A stretch of DNA of 64,000 nucleotides, from positions 1,116,001 to 1,180,000 of the forward strand of contig JAMKCF010000019.1 in assembly GCA_023634235.1 (NCBI GenBank). The letters are read 5' to 3'. The notes beneath the pieces are model-generated. The model was not told the origin of the DNA. It saw only the letters and a program-made list of their open reading frames with translations, and ran no database searches. Numbering within the stretch: position 1 is the stretch's first letter; every line of letters starts with the position of its first letter. A program made the position numbers and the translations under genes. This document shows positions 49,644 through 62,594 of this stretch, piece by piece. Origin of the DNA: Pisaster brevispinus (taxonomy: Eukaryota > Echinodermata > Asteroidea > Forcipulatida > Asteriidae).

Positions 49644-52187
49644 TTTTACGGCCGTTGCGGGCAGGCTTCACACCGGAAAAGACCAGCAAGCGGGGACACT
49701 CCGAAAGCCCCCCAAAACATCAACTTGATTTTGCTGTAAAAAGACACAATAACAAAATAAGGAGGGTCACATCACCCCCAGGGCAATATCGAATCTGCAC
49801 AATTTTAGTACCACTGTAAAGCCCGTTTCAAGGGCTCCCTCTCCCGTGAGTTTGGGGTCGCTGACGATTCTGTAGGCGAGGCGAGCGGCCTGGATGTTAG
49901 GCCTACCCCTAAGAAAAATTGAAAAAAAAACAAAAAAAAAAAAAACCCAGAAGCAAGGTCGTGCCGGCAGGGGTCATGGCCCAAAATAAAAGTGCGGTGA
50001 ATTTGGGAATAACTCCCGATCTAGGAGGGCTAGAGGGATGATTTTTTGGCCTGACTCTGCCTTAGGTATCCCTGCATCCGAAAATTAGACTTTTACGGCC
50101 GTTGCGGGCATGCTTCACACCGGAAAAGACCAGCAAGCGGGGACACTCCGAAAGCCCCGCAAAACATCAACGTGATTTTGCTGTAAAAAGACACAAATAC
50201 AAAATAAGGCGGGTCACATCACCCCCAGGGCAATATCGAATCTGCACAATTTTAGTACCACTGTAAAGCCCGTTTCAAGGGCTCCCTCTCCCGTGAGTTT
50301 GGGGTCGCTGACGATTCTGTAGGCGAGGCGAGCGGCCTGGATGTTAGGCCCACCCCTTAGAGAAATAGGAAAACAAAAACCAGGGGTAATGGCCCAAAAT
50401 AAAAGTGCGGTGATTTTTGGAATAACTCCCGATCTAGGAGGGCTAGAGAGATGATTTTTTTACCTGACTCTGCCTTAGGTATCCCTGCATCCGAAAACTA
50501 GACTTTTACGGCCGTTGCGGGCAGGCTTCACACCGGAAAAGACCAGCAAGCGGGGACACTCCGAAAGCCCCCCAAAACATCAACTTGATTTTGCTGTAAA
50601 AAGACACAATAACAAAATAAGGAGGGTCACATCACCCCCAGGGCAATATCGAATCTGCACAATTTTAGTACCACTGTAAAGCCCGTTTCAAGGGCTCCCT
50701 CTCCCGTGAGTTTGGGGTCGCTGACGATTCTGTAGGCGAGGCGAGCGGCCTGGATGTTAGGCCTACCCCTTATAGAAATAGGAAAACAAAAACCAGGGGT
50801 AATGGCCCAAAATAAAAGTGCGTTGATTTTGGGAATAAGTCCCGATCTAGGAGGGCTAGAGAGATGATTTTTTTACCTGACTCTGCCTTAGGTATCCCTG
50901 CATCCGAAAACTAGACTTTTACGGCCGTTGCGGGCAAGCTTCACACCGGAAAAGACCAGCAAGCGGGGACACTCCGAAAGCCCCCCAAAACATCAACTTG
51001 ATTTTGCTGTAAAAAGACACAATAACAAAATAAGGAGGGTCACATCACCCCCAGGGCAATATCGAATCTGCACAATTTTAGTACCACTGTAAAGCCCGTT
51101 TCAAGGGCTCCCTCTCCCGTGAGTTTGGGGTCGCTGACGATTCTGTAGGCGAGGCGAGCGGCCTGGATGTTAGGCCTACCCCTAAGAAAAATTGAAAAAA
51201 AAACCAAAAAAAAAAACCCAGAAGCAAGGTCGTGCCGGCAGGGGTCATGGCCCAAAATAAAAGTGCGGTGAATTTGGGAATAACTCCCGATCTAGGAGGG
51301 CTAGAGGGATGATTTTTTGGCCTGACTCTGCCTTAGGTATCCCTGCATCCGAAAATTAGACTTTTACGGCCGTTGCGGGCAGGCTTCACACCGGAAAAGA
51401 CCAGCAAGCGGGGACACTCCGAAAGCCCCGCAAAACATCAACGTGATTTTGCTGTAAAAAGACACAAATACAAAATAAGGAGGGTCACATCACCCCCAGG
51501 GCAATATCGAATCTGCACAATTTTAGTACCACTGTAAAGCCCGTTTCAAGGGCTCCCTCTCCCGTGAGTTTGGGGTCGCTGACGATTCTGTAGGCGAGGC
51601 GAGCGGCCTGGATGTTAGGCCCACCCCTTAGAGAAATAGGAAAACAAAAACCAGGGGTAATGGCCCAAAATAAAAGTGCGGTGATTTTGGGAATAACTCC
51701 CGATCTAGGAGGGCTAGAGAGATGATTTTTTTACCTGACTCTGCCTTAGGTATCCCTGCATCCGAAAACTAGACTTTTACGGCCGTTGCGGGCAGGCTTC
51801 ACACCGGAAAAGACCAGCAAGCGGGGACACTCCGAAAGCCCCCCAAAACATCAACTTGATTTTGCTGTAAAAAGACACAATAACAAAATAAGGAGGGTCA
51901 CATCACCCCCAGGGCAATATCGAATCTGCACAATTTTAGTACCACTGTAAAGCCCGTTTCAAGGGCTCCCTCTCCCGTGAGTTTGGGGTCGCTGACGATT
52001 CTGTAGGCGAGGCGAGCGGCCTGGATGTTAGGCCCACCCCTTAGAGAAATAGGAAAACAAAAACCAGGGGTAATGGCCCAAAATAAAAGTGCGGTGATTT
52101 TGGGAATAACTCCCGATCTAGGAGGGCTAGAGAGATGATTTTTTTACCTGACTCTGCCTTAGGTATCCCTGCATCCGAAAACTAGAC
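49644..52187 (+). repeat. 2,544-bp double-trimer duplication, copy 2
   Basis: Carries the same markers as the upstream copy: GGGCATGCTTC (50106), AATAAGGCGGGTC (50208), ACCCCTTATAGAAATAGG (50765) and GGGCAAGCTTC. One A-tract base differs. Matching to copy 1 continues past this nominal end to about 52464, where the A tract of the next A unit becomes longer and loses its split by C. Confidence 0.9.
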
Positions 52188-52340
52188 TTTTACGGCCGTT
52201 GCGGGCAGGCTTCACACCGGAAAAGACCAGCAAGCGGGGACACTCCGAAAGCCCCCCAAAACATCAACTTGATTTTGCTGTAAAAAGACACAATAACAAA
52301 ATAAGGAGGGTCACATCACCCCCAGGGCAATATCGAATCT

Positions 52341-55300
52341 GCACAATTTTAGTACCACTGTAAAGCCCGTTTCAAGGGCTCCCTCTCCCGTGAGTTTGGG
52401 GTCGCTGACGATTCTGTAGGCGAGGCGAGCGGCCTGGATGTTAGGCCTACCCCTAAGAAAAATTGAAAAAAAAAAAAAAAAAAAACAAACCCAGAAGCAA
52501 GGTCGTGCCGGCAGGGGTCATGGCCCAAAATAAAAGTGCGGTGAATTTGGGAATAACTCCCGATCTAGGAGGGCTAGAGGGATGATTTTTTGGCCTGACT
52601 CTGCCTTAGGTATCCCTGCATCCGAAAATTAGACTTTTACGGCCGTTGCGGGCATGCTTCACACCGAAAAAGACCAGCAAGCGGGGACACTCCGAAAGCC
52701 CCCCAAAACATCAACTTGATTTTGCTGTAAAAAGACACAAATACAAAATAAGGAGGGTCACATCACCCCCAGGGAAATATCGAATCTGCACAATTTTAGT
52801 ACCACTGTAAAGCCCGTTTCAAGGGCTCCCTCTCCCGTGAGTTTGGGGTCGCTGACGATTCTGTAGGCGAGGCGAGCGGCCTGGATGTTAGGCCTACCCC
52901 TAAGAACAATTGAAAAAAAAACCAAAAAAAAAACCCAGAAGCAAGGTCGTGCCAGCAGGGGTCATGGCCCAAAATAAAAGTGCGGTGAATTTGGGAATAA
53001 CTCCCGATCTAGGAGGGCTAGAGGGATGATTTTTTGGCCTGACTCTGCCTTAGGTATCCCTGCATCCGAAAATTAGACTTTTACGGCCGTTGCGGGCAGG
53101 CTTCACACCGGAAAAACCAGCAAGCGGGGACACTCCGAAAGCCCCGCAAAACATCAACGTGATTTTGCTGTAAAAAGACACAAATACAAAATAAGGAGGG
53201 TCACATCACCCCCAGGGCAATATCGAATCTGCACAATTTTAATACCACTGTAAAGCCCGTTTCAAGGGCTCCCTCTCCCGTGAGTTTGGGGTCGTTGACG
53301 ATTCTGTAGGCGAGGCGAGCGGCCTGGATGTTAGGCCCACCCCTTAGAGAAATAGGAAAACAAAAACCAGGGGTAATGGCCCAAAATAAAAGTGCGGTGA
53401 ATTTGGGAATGACTCCCGATCTAGGAGGGCTAGAGGGATGATTTTTTGGCCTGACTCTGCCTTAGGTATCCCTGCATCCGAAAATTAGACTTTTACGGCC
53501 GTTGCGGGCAGGCTTCACACCGGAAAAGACCAGCAAGCGGGGACACTCCGAAAGCCCCGCAAAACATCAACGTGATTTTGCTGTAAAAAGACACAAATAC
53601 AAAATAAGGAGGGTCACATCACCCCCAGGGCAATATCGAATCTGCACAATTTTAGTACCACTGTAAAGCCCGTTTCAAGGGCTCCCTCTCCCGTGAATTT
53701 GGGGTCGCTGACGATTCTGTAGGCGAGGCGAGCGGCCTGGATGTTAGGCCCACCCCTTAGAGAAATAGGAAAACAAAAACCAGGGGTAATGGCCACAAAT
53801 AAAAGTGCGGTGATTTTGGGAATAGGTCCCGATCTAGGAGGGCTAGAGGGATTATTTTTTAGCCTGACTCTGCCTTAGGTATCCCTGCATCCGAAAATTA
53901 GACTTTTACGGCCGTTGCGGGCAGGCTTCACACCGGAAAAGACCAGCAAGCGGGGACACTCCGAAAGCCCCCCAAAACATCAACGTGATTTTGCTGTAAA
54001 AAGACACAAATACAAAATAAGGAGGGTCACATCACCCCCAGGGCATCATCGAATCTGCACAATTTTAGTACCACTGTAAAGCCCGTTTCAAGGGCTCCCC
54101 CTCCCGTGAGTTTGGGGTCGCTGACGATTCTGTAGGCGAGGCGAGCGGCCTGGATGTTAGGCCTACCCCTAAGAAAAATTGAAAAAAAAAAAAAAAAAAA
54201 AAACAATAAGCAAGGTCGTGCCGGCAGGGGTCATGGCCCAAAATAAAAGTGCGGTGAATTTGGGAATAACTCCCGATCTAGGAGGGCTAGAGGGATGATT
54301 TCTTGGCCTGACTCTGCCTTAGGTATCCCTGCATCCGAAAATTAGACTTTTACGGCCGTTGCGGACAGGCTTCACACCGAAAAAGACCAGCAAGCGGGGA
54401 CACTCCGAAAGCCCCCCAAAACACCAACTTGATTTTGCTGTAAAAAGACACAAATACAAAATAAGGAGGGTCACATCACCCCCAGGGCAATATCGAATCT
54501 GCACAATTTTAATACCACTGTAAAGCCCGTTTTAAGGGCTCCCTCTCCTGTGAGTTTGGGGTCGCTGACGATTCTGTAGGCGAGGCGAGCGGCCTGGATG
54601 TTAGGCCTACCCCTAAGAAAAATTGAAAAAAAAAAAAAAAAAAAAAACAAGAAGCAAGGTCGTGCCGGCACGGGTCATGGCCCAAAATAAAAGTGCGGTG
54701 AATTTGGGAATAACTCCCGATCTAGGAGGGCTAGAGGGATGATTTTTTGGCCTGACTCTGCCTTAGGTATCCCTGCATCCGAAAATTAGACTTTTACGGC
54801 CGTTGCGGGCAGGCTTCAAACCGAAAAAGACCAGCAAGCGGGGACACTCCGAAAGCCCCGCAAAACATCAACGTGATTTTGCTGTCAAAAGACACAAATA
54901 CAAAATAAGGAGGGTCACATCACCCCCAGGGCAATATCGAATCTGCACAATTTTAGTACCACTGTAAAGCCCGTTTCGAAGGGCTACCTCTCCCGTGAGT
55001 TTGGGTCCGCTGACGATTCTGTAGGCGAGGCGAGCGGCCTGGATGTTAGGCCCACCCCTTAGAGAAATAGGAAAACAAAAACCAGGGGTAATGGCCCAAA
55101 ATAAAAGTGCGGTGATTTTGGGAATAAGTCCCTATCTAGGAGGGCTAGAGAGATGATTTTTTTACCTGACTCTGCCTTAGGTTTTCCTGCATCCGAAAAT
55201 TAGACTTTTACGGCCGTTGCGGGCAGGCTTCACACCGAAAAAGACCAGCAAGCGGGGACACTCCGAAAGCCCCCCGAAACACCAACTTGATTTTGCTGTA

Positions 55301-57519
55301 AAAAGACACAAATACAAAATAAGGAGGGTCACATCACCCCCAGGGCAATATCGAATCTGCACAATTTTAGTACCACTGTAAAGCCCGTTTTAAGGGCTCC
55401 CTCTCCTGTGAGTTTGGGGTCGCTGACGATTCTGTAGGCAACGCGAGCGGCCTGGATGTTAGGCCTACCCCTAAGAAAAATTGAAAAAAAAAAAAAAAAA
55501 AAAAACAGAAGCAAGGTCGTGCCGGCAGGGGTCATGGCCCAAAATAAAAGTGCGGTGAATTTGGGAATAACTCCCGATCTAGGAGGGCTAGAGGGATGAT
55601 TTTTTGGCCTGACTCTGCCTTAGGTATCCCTGCATCCGAAAATTAGACTTTTACGGCCGTTGCGGGCAGGCTTCACACCGGAAAAGACCAGCAAGCGGGG
55701 ACACTCCGAAAGCCCCGCAAAACATCAACGTGATTTTGCAGTAAAAAGACACAAATACAAAATAAGGAGGGTCACATCACCCCCAGGGCAATATCGAATC
55801 TGCACAATTTTAGTACCACTGTAAAGCCCGTTTCAAGGGCTCCCTCTCCCGTGAGTTTGGGGTCGCTGACGATTCTGTAGACGAGGCGAGCGGCCTGGAT
55901 GTTAGGCCCACCCCTTAGAGAAATAGGAAAACAAAAACCAGGGGTAATGGCCCAAAATAAAAGTGCGGTGAATTTGGGAATAAGTCCCGATCTAGGAGGG
56001 CTAGAGAGATGATTTTTTACCTGACTCTGCCTTAGGTATCCCTGCATCCGAAAATTAGACTTTTACGGCCGTTGCGGGCAGGCTTCACACCGGAAAAGAC
56101 CAGCAAGCGGGGACACTCCGAAAGCCCCCCAAAACATCAACTTGATTTTGCTGTAAAAAGACACAAATACAAAATAAGGAGGGTCACATCACCCCCAGGG
56201 CAAAATCAAATCTGCACAATTTTAGTACCACTGTAAAGCCCGTTTCAAGGGCTCCCTCTCCCGTGAGTTTGGGGTCGCTGACGATTCTGTAGGCGAGGCG
56301 AGCGGCCTGGATGTTAGGCCTACCATTAAGAAAAATTGAAAAAACAAAAACAAAAAAAAACCCAGAAGCAAGGTCGTGCCGGCAGGGGTCATGGCCCAAA
56401 ATAAAAGTTCGGTGAATTTGGGAATAACTCCCGATCTAGGAGGGCTAGAGGGATGATTTTTTGGCCTGACTCTGCCTTAGGTATCCCTGCATCCGAAAAT
56501 TAGACTTTTACGGCCGTTGCGGGCAGGCTTCAAACCGGAAAAAACCAGCAAGCGGGGACACTCCGAAAGCCCCGCAAAACATCAACGTGATTTTGCTGTA
56601 AAAAGACACAAATACAAAATAAGGAGGGTCACATCACCCCCAGGGCATTATTGAATCTGCACAATTTTAGTACCACTGTAAAGCCCGTTTCAAGGGCTCC
56701 CTCTCCCGTGAGTTTGGGTCCGCTGACGATTCTGTAGGCGAGGCGAGCGGCCTGGATGTTAGGCCCACCCCTTAGAGAAATAGGAAAACAAAAACCAGGG
56801 GTAATGGCCCAAAATAAAAGTGCGGTGATTTTGGGAATAAGTCCCGATCTAGGAGGGCTAGAGAGATGATTTTTTTACCTGACTCTGCCTTAGGTATCCC
56901 TGCATCCGAAAATTAGACTTTTACGGCCGTTGCGGGCAGGCTTCACACCGGAAAAGACCAGCAAGCGGGGACACTCCGAAAGCCCCCCAAAACACCAACT
57001 TGATTTTGCTGTAAAAACACACAAATACAAAATAAGGAGGGTCACATCACCCCCAGGGCAATATCGAATCTGCACAATTTTAGTACCACTGTAAAGCCCG
57101 TTTTAAGGGCTCCCTCTCCTGTGAGTTTGGGGTCGCTGACGATTCTGTAGGCAAGGCGAGCGGCCTGGATGTTAGGCCTACCTCTAAGAAAAATTGAAAA
57201 AAAAAAAAAAAAAAAAAAAAACTAGAAGCAAGGTCGTGCCGGCAGGGGTCATGGCCCAAAATAAAAGTGCGGTGAATTTGGGAATAACTCCCGATCTAGG
57301 AGGGCTAGAGGGATGATTTTTTGGCCTGACTCTGCCTTAGGTATCCCTGCATCCGAAAATTAGACCCTTTACGGCCGTTGCGGGCAGGCTTCACACCGGA
57401 AAAGACCAGCAAGCGGGGACACTCCGAAAGCCCCCCAAAACATCAACTTGATTTTGCTGTAAAAAGACACAAATACAAAATAAGGAGGGTCACATAACCC
57501 CCAGGGCAATATCAAATCT
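52341..57519 (+). repeat. Mixed A/B block
   Basis: Monomer starts are 52341 A, 52788 A, 53231 B, 53644 B, 54057 A, 54501 A, 54945 B, 55359 A, 55802 B, 56214 A, 56659 B and 57072 A. Markers shared at a distance include CCGAAAAAGACC, AAACACCAACTTG and CTCTCCTGTGAG, which also mark 15.7-15.9 kb. This block therefore looks closer to the start of the homogenised domain than to the adjacent A-B-B trimers. The A unit starting at 52788 has a two-base loss at 53115 (GGAAAAACCAGC). The B unit at 53231 is A-like in its right half. Confidence 0.9.
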
Positions 57520-60500
57520 GCACAATTTTAGTACAACTGTAAAGCCCGTTTCAAGGGCTCCCTCTCCCGTGAGTTTGGGGTCGCTGACGATTCTGTAGGC
57601 GAGGCGAGCGGCCTGGATGTTAGGCCTACCCCTAAGAAAAATTGAAAAAAAAAAAAAAAAAAAAAAAACAGAAGCAAGGTCGTGCCGGTAGGGGTCATGG
57701 CCCAAAATAAAAGTGCGGTGAATTTGGGAATAACTCCTGATCTAGGAGGGCTAGAGGGATGATTTTTTGGCCTGACTCTGCCTTAGGTATCCCTGCATCC
57801 GAAAATTAGACTTTTACGGCCGTTGCGGGCAGGCTTCACACCGGAAAAGACCAGCAAGCGGGGACACTCCGAAAGCCCCGCAAAACATCAACGTGATTTT
57901 GCTGTAAAAAGACACAAATACAAAATAAGGAGGGTCACATCACCCCCAGGGCAATATCGAATCTGCACAATTTTAATACCACTGTAAAGCCCGTTTCTAA
58001 GGCTCCCTCTCCCGTGAGTTTGGGGTCGCTGACGATTCTGTAGGCGAGGCGAGCGGCCTGGATGTTAGGCCCACCCCTTAGAGAAATAGGAAAACAAAAA
58101 CCAGGGGTAATGGCCCAAAATAAAAGTGCGGTGATTTTGGGAATAAGTCCCGATCTAGGAGGGCTAGAGAGATGATTTTTTTACCTGACTCTGCCTTAGG
58201 TATCCCTGCATCCGAAAATTAGACTTTTACGGCCGTTGCGGGCAGGCTTCACACCGGAAAAGACCAGCAAGCGGGGACACTCCGAAAGCCCCCCAAAACA
58301 TCAACTTGATTTTGCTGTAAAAAGACACAAATACAAAATAAGGAGGGTCACATCACCCCCAGGGCAATATCGAATCTGCACAATTTTAGTACCACTGTAA
58401 AGCCCGTTTCAAGGGCTCCCTCTCCCGTGAGTTTGGGGTTGCTGACGATTCTGTAGGCGAGGCGAGCGGCCTGGATGTTAGGCCTACCCCTAAGAAAAAA
58501 TGAAAAAAAAAAAAAAAAAAAAAAACCCAGAAGCAAGGTCGTGCCGGCAGGGGTCATGGCCCAAAATAAAAGTGCGGTGAATTTGGGAATAACTCCCGAT
58601 CTAGGAGGGCTAGAGGGATGATTTTTTGGCCTGACTTTGCCTTAGGTATCCCTGCATCCGAAAATTAGACTTTTACGGCCGTTGCGGGCAGGCTTCACAC
58701 CGGAAAAGACCAGCAAGGGGGGACACTCCGAAAGCCCCGCAAAACATCAACGTGATTTTGCTGTAAAAAGACACAAATACAAAATAAGGAGGGTCACATC
58801 ACCCCCAGGGCAATATCGAATCTGCACAATTTTAGTACCACTGTAAAGCCCGTTTCTAAGGCTCCCTCTCCCGTGAGTTTGGGGTCGCTGACGATTCTGT
58901 AGGCGACGCGAGCGGCCTGGATGTTAGGCCCACCCCTTAGAGAAATAGGAAAACAAAAACCAGGGGTAATGGCCCAAAATAAAAGTGCGGTGAATTTGGG
59001 AATAAGTTCCGATCTAGGAGGGCTAGAGAGATGATTTTTTTACCTGACTCTGCCTTAGGTATCCCTGCATCCGAAAATTAGACTTTTACGGCCGTTGCGG
59101 GCAGGCTTCACACCGGAAAAGACCAGCAAGCGGGGACACTCCGAAAGCCCCCCAAAACATCAACTTGATTTTGCTGTAAAAAGACACAAATACAAAATAA
59201 GGAGGGTCACATCACCCCCAGGGCAATATCAAATCTGCACAATTTTAGTACCACTGTAAAGCCCGTTTCAAGGGCTCCCTCTGCCGTGAGTTTGGGGTCG
59301 CTGACGATTCTGTAGGCGAGGCGAGCGGCCTGGATGTTAGGCCTACCCCTAAGAAAAATTGAAAAAAAAAAAAAAAAAAAAAAAAACAGAAGCAAGGTCG
59401 TGCCGGCAGGGGTCATGGCCCAAAATAAAAGTGCGGTGAATTTGGGAATAACTCCCGATCTAGGAGGGCTAGAGGGATGATTTTTTGGCCTGACTCTGCC
59501 TTAGGTATTCCTGCATCCGAAAATTAGACTTTTACGGCCGTTGCGGGCAGGCTTTACACCGGAAAAGACCAGCAAGTGGGGACACTCCGAAAGCCCAGCA
59601 AAACATCAACGTGATTTTGCTGTAAAAAGACACAAATACAAAATAAGGAGGGTCACATCACCCCCAGGGCAATATCGAATCTGCACAATTTTAGTACCAC
59701 TGTAAAGCCCGTTTCAAGGGCTCCCTCTCCCGTGAGTTCGGGGTCGCTGACGATTCTGTAGGCGAGGCGAGCGGCCTGGATGTTAGGCCCACCCCTTAGA
59801 GAAATAGGAAAACAAAAACCAGGGGTAATGACCCAAAATAAAAGTGCGGTGATTTTGGGAATAAGTCCCGATCTAGGAGGGCTAGAGAGATGATTTTTTT
59901 ACCTGACTCTGCCTTAGGTATCCCTGCATCCGAAAATTAGACTTTTACGGCCGTTGCGGGCAGGCTTCACACCGGAAAAGACCAGCAAGCGGGGACACTC
60001 CGAAAGCCCCCTAACATCAACTTGATTTTGCTGTAAAAAGACAAAAATACAAAATAAGGAGGGTCACATCACCACCAGGGCAATATCGAATCTGCACAAT
60101 TTTAGTACCACTGTAAAGCCCGTTTCAAGGGCTCCCTCTCCCACGAGTTTGGGGTCGCTGACGATTCTGTAGACGAGGCGAGCGGCCTGGATGTTAGGCC
60201 TACCCCTTAGAGAAATAGGAAAACAAAAACCAGGGGTAATGGCCCAAAATAAAAGTGCGGTGATTTTGGGAATAAGTCCCGATCTAGGAGGGCTAGAGAG
60301 ATGATTTTTTTACCTGACTCTGCCTTAGGTATCCCTGCATTCGAAAATTAGACTTTTACGGCCGTTGTGGGCAGGCTTCACACCGGAAAAGACCAGCAAG
60401 CGGTGACACTCCGAAAGCCCCCCAAAACATCAACTTGATTTTGCTGTAAAAAGACACAAATACAAAATAAGGAGGGTCACATCACCCCCAGGGCAATATC

Positions 60501-60739
60501 GAATCTGCACAATTTTAGTACCACTGTAAAGCCCGTTTCAAGGGCTCCCTCTCCCGTGAGTTTGGGGTTGCTGACGATTCTGTAGGCGAGGCGAGCGGCC
60601 TGGATGTTAGGCCCACCCCTTAGAGAAATAGGAAAACAAAAACCAGGGGTAATGGCCCAAAATAAAAGTGCGGTGATTTTGGGAATAAGTCCCGATCTAG
60701 GAGGGCTAGAGAGATGATTTTTTTACCTGACTCTGCCTT

Positions 60740-60760
60740 AGGTATCTGCTTCACACCGGA
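60740..60760 (+). other. 40-bp deletion junction in a B monomer
   Basis: CCTTAGGTATC is followed by TGCTTCACACCGG. The expected CCTGCATCCGAAAATTAGAC through GGGCAGG is missing, which shortens the unit to 373 bp. This is one of the few monomer-internal deletions in the right half of the window. Confidence 0.9.
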
Positions 60761-61588
60761 AAAGACCAGCAAGCGGGGACACTCCGAAAGCCCCGCAAAA
60801 CATCAACGTGATTTTGCTGTAAAAAGACAAAAATACAAAATAAGGAGGGTCACATCACCCCCAGGGCAATATCGAATCTGCACAATTTTAGTACCACTGT
60901 AAAGCCCGTTTCAAGGGCTCCCACTCCCGTGAGTTTGGGGTCGCTGACGATTCTGTAGGCGAGGCGAGCGGCCTGGATGTTAGGCCCACTCCTTAGAGAA
61001 ATAGGAAAACAAAAACCAGGGGTAATGGCCCAAAATAAAAGTGCGGTGATTTTGGGAATAAGTCCCGATCTAGGAGGGCTAGAGAGATGATTTTTTTACC
61101 TGACTCTGCCTTAGGTATCCCTGCATCCGAAAACTAAACTTTTACGGCCGTTGCGGGCAGGCTTCACACCGGAAAAGACCAGCAATCGGGGACACTCCGA
61201 AAGCCCCCCAAAACATCAACTTGATTTTGCTGTAAAAAGACACAAATACAAAATAAGGAGGGTCACATCACCCCCAGGGCAATATCGAATCTGCACAATT
61301 TTAGTACCACTGTAAAGCCCGTTTCAAGGGCTCCCTTTCCCGTGAGTTTGGGGTCGATGACGATTCTGTAGGCGAGGCGAGCGGCCTGGATGTAAGGCCT
61401 TCCCCTAAGAAAAATTGAAAAAAAAAAAAAAAAAAAAAAAACCCAGAAGCAAGGTCGTGCCGGCAGGGGTCATGGCCCAAAATAAAAGTGCGGTGAATTT
61501 GGGAATAACTCCCGATCTAGGAGGGCTAGAGGGATGATTTTTTGGCCTGACTCTGCCTTAGGTATCCCTGCATCCGAAAATTAGACTT

Positions 61589-61605
61589 TTACGGCCGTTG
61601 CGGGC
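61589..61605 (+). other. CENP-B-box-like motif (partial match)
   Basis: TTACGGCCGTTGCGGGC matches the mammalian CENP-B box pattern (TTCG, 4 any, A, 2 any, CGGG) at 7 of its 9 defined positions. The mismatches are A for the second T of TTCG and T for the central A. It recurs once per monomer. At 33016-33032 a variant reads TTCG and matches 8 of 9. There is no evidence of binding, and chance is a fair explanation in GC-rich sequence. Confidence 0.35.
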
Positions 61606-62204
61606 AGGCTTCAAACCAGAAAAGACCAGCAAGCGGGGACACTCCGAAAGCCCCGCAAAACATCAACGTGATTTTGTTGTAAAAAGACACAAATACAAAA
61701 TAAGGAGGGTCACATCACCCCCAGGGCAATATCGAATCTGCACAATTTTAGTACCACTGTAAAGCCCGTTTCAAGGGCTCCCTCTCCCGTGAGTTTGGGG
61801 TCGCTGACGATTCTGTAGGCGAGGCGAGCGGCCTGGATGTTAGGCCTACCCCTAAGAAAAATTGAAAAAAAAACAAAAAAAACCCCAGAAGCAAGGTCGT
61901 GCCGGCAGGGGTCATGGCCCAAAATAAAAGTGCGGTGAATTTGGGAATAACTCCCGATCTAGGAGGGCTAGAGGGATGATTTTTTGGCCTGACTCAGCCT
62001 TAGGTATCCCTGCATCCGAAAATTAGACTTTTACGGCCGTTGCGGGCAGGCTTCACACCGGAAAAGACCAGCAAGCGGGGACACTCCGAAAGCCCCGCAA
62101 AACATCAACGTGATTTTGCTGTAAAAAGACACAAATACAAAATAAGGAGGGTCACATCACCCCCAGGGCAATATCGAATCTGCACAATTTTAGTACCACT
62201 GTAA

Positions 62205-62221
62205 AGCCCGTTTCAAGGGCT
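62205..62221 (+). other. Conserved hairpin AGCCC / GGGCT
   Basis: AGCCCGTTTCAAGGGCT has a 5-bp stem and 7-base loop in the homogenised domain. In the 1-6 kb domain the right side reads AAAGGCT, leaving a 4-bp stem AGCC/GGCT. The longer stem has therefore become fixed during homogenisation. Confidence 0.78.
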
Positions 62222-62271
62222 CCCTCTCCCGTGAGTTTGGGGTCGCTGACGATTCTGTAGGCGAGGCGAGC

Positions 62272-62288
62272 GGCCTGGATGTTAGGCC
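62272..62288 (+). other. Conserved hairpin GGCCTGGATGTTAGGCC
   Basis: A 5-bp perfect inverted repeat (GGCCT/AGGCC) with a 7-base loop, GGATGTT. It lies just before the point where A and B diverge and is retained in the great majority of monomers of all classes. Disrupted examples are rare, such as GGCCTGGATGTTAGACC at 28231-28240 and 30527-30536. Confidence 0.8.
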
Positions 62289-62594
62289 CACCCCTTAGAG
62301 AAATAGGAAAACAAAAACCAGGGGTAATGGCCCAAAATAAAAGTGCGGTGATTTTGGGAATAAGTCCCGATCTAGGAGGGCTAGAGAGATGATTTTTTTA
62401 CCTGACTCTGCCTTAGGTATCCCTGCATCCGAAAATTAGACTTTTACGTCCGTTGCGGGCAGGCTTCACACCGGAAAAGACCAGCAAGCGGGGACACTCC
62501 GAAAGCCCCCCAAAACATCAACTTGATTTTGCTGTAAAAAGACACAAATACAAAATAAGGAGGGTCACATCACCCCCAGGGCAATATCGAATCT

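Larger units (their letters stand above)
45980..52340 (+). repeat. Regular A-B-B higher-order repeat, five copies of about 1,272 bp
   Basis: Trimers start at 45980, 47254, 48526, 49797 and 51070, with the next A at 52341; the periods are 1,274, 1,272, 1,271, 1,273 and 1,271 bp. Monomer order is A (about 446), B (413-414), B (413-414) throughout. B units here carry the private variants GAAAACTAGAC and CACAATAACAAAATAAGG, and the A tracts are split by a C. It is the most regular stretch of the homogenised domain. Confidence 0.95.
62182..62594 (+). repeat. Reference type B monomer (413 bp)
   Basis: Representative B unit. It differs from A at linked sites: CCCACCCCTTAGAG instead of CCTACCCCTAAGAA, AAATAGGAAAACAAAAACC instead of the long A tract, CAGGGGTAATGG directly after it, GTGATTTTGGG, ATAAGTCCC, AGAGAGATGAT, TTTTTTTACC, CCCCCC and AACTTG. 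Anchor-to-anchor spacing is 413 bp in nearly every B unit of the homogenised domain (range 411-414). This constancy contrasts with A and fits the absence of a long homopolymer. Confidence 0.93.
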
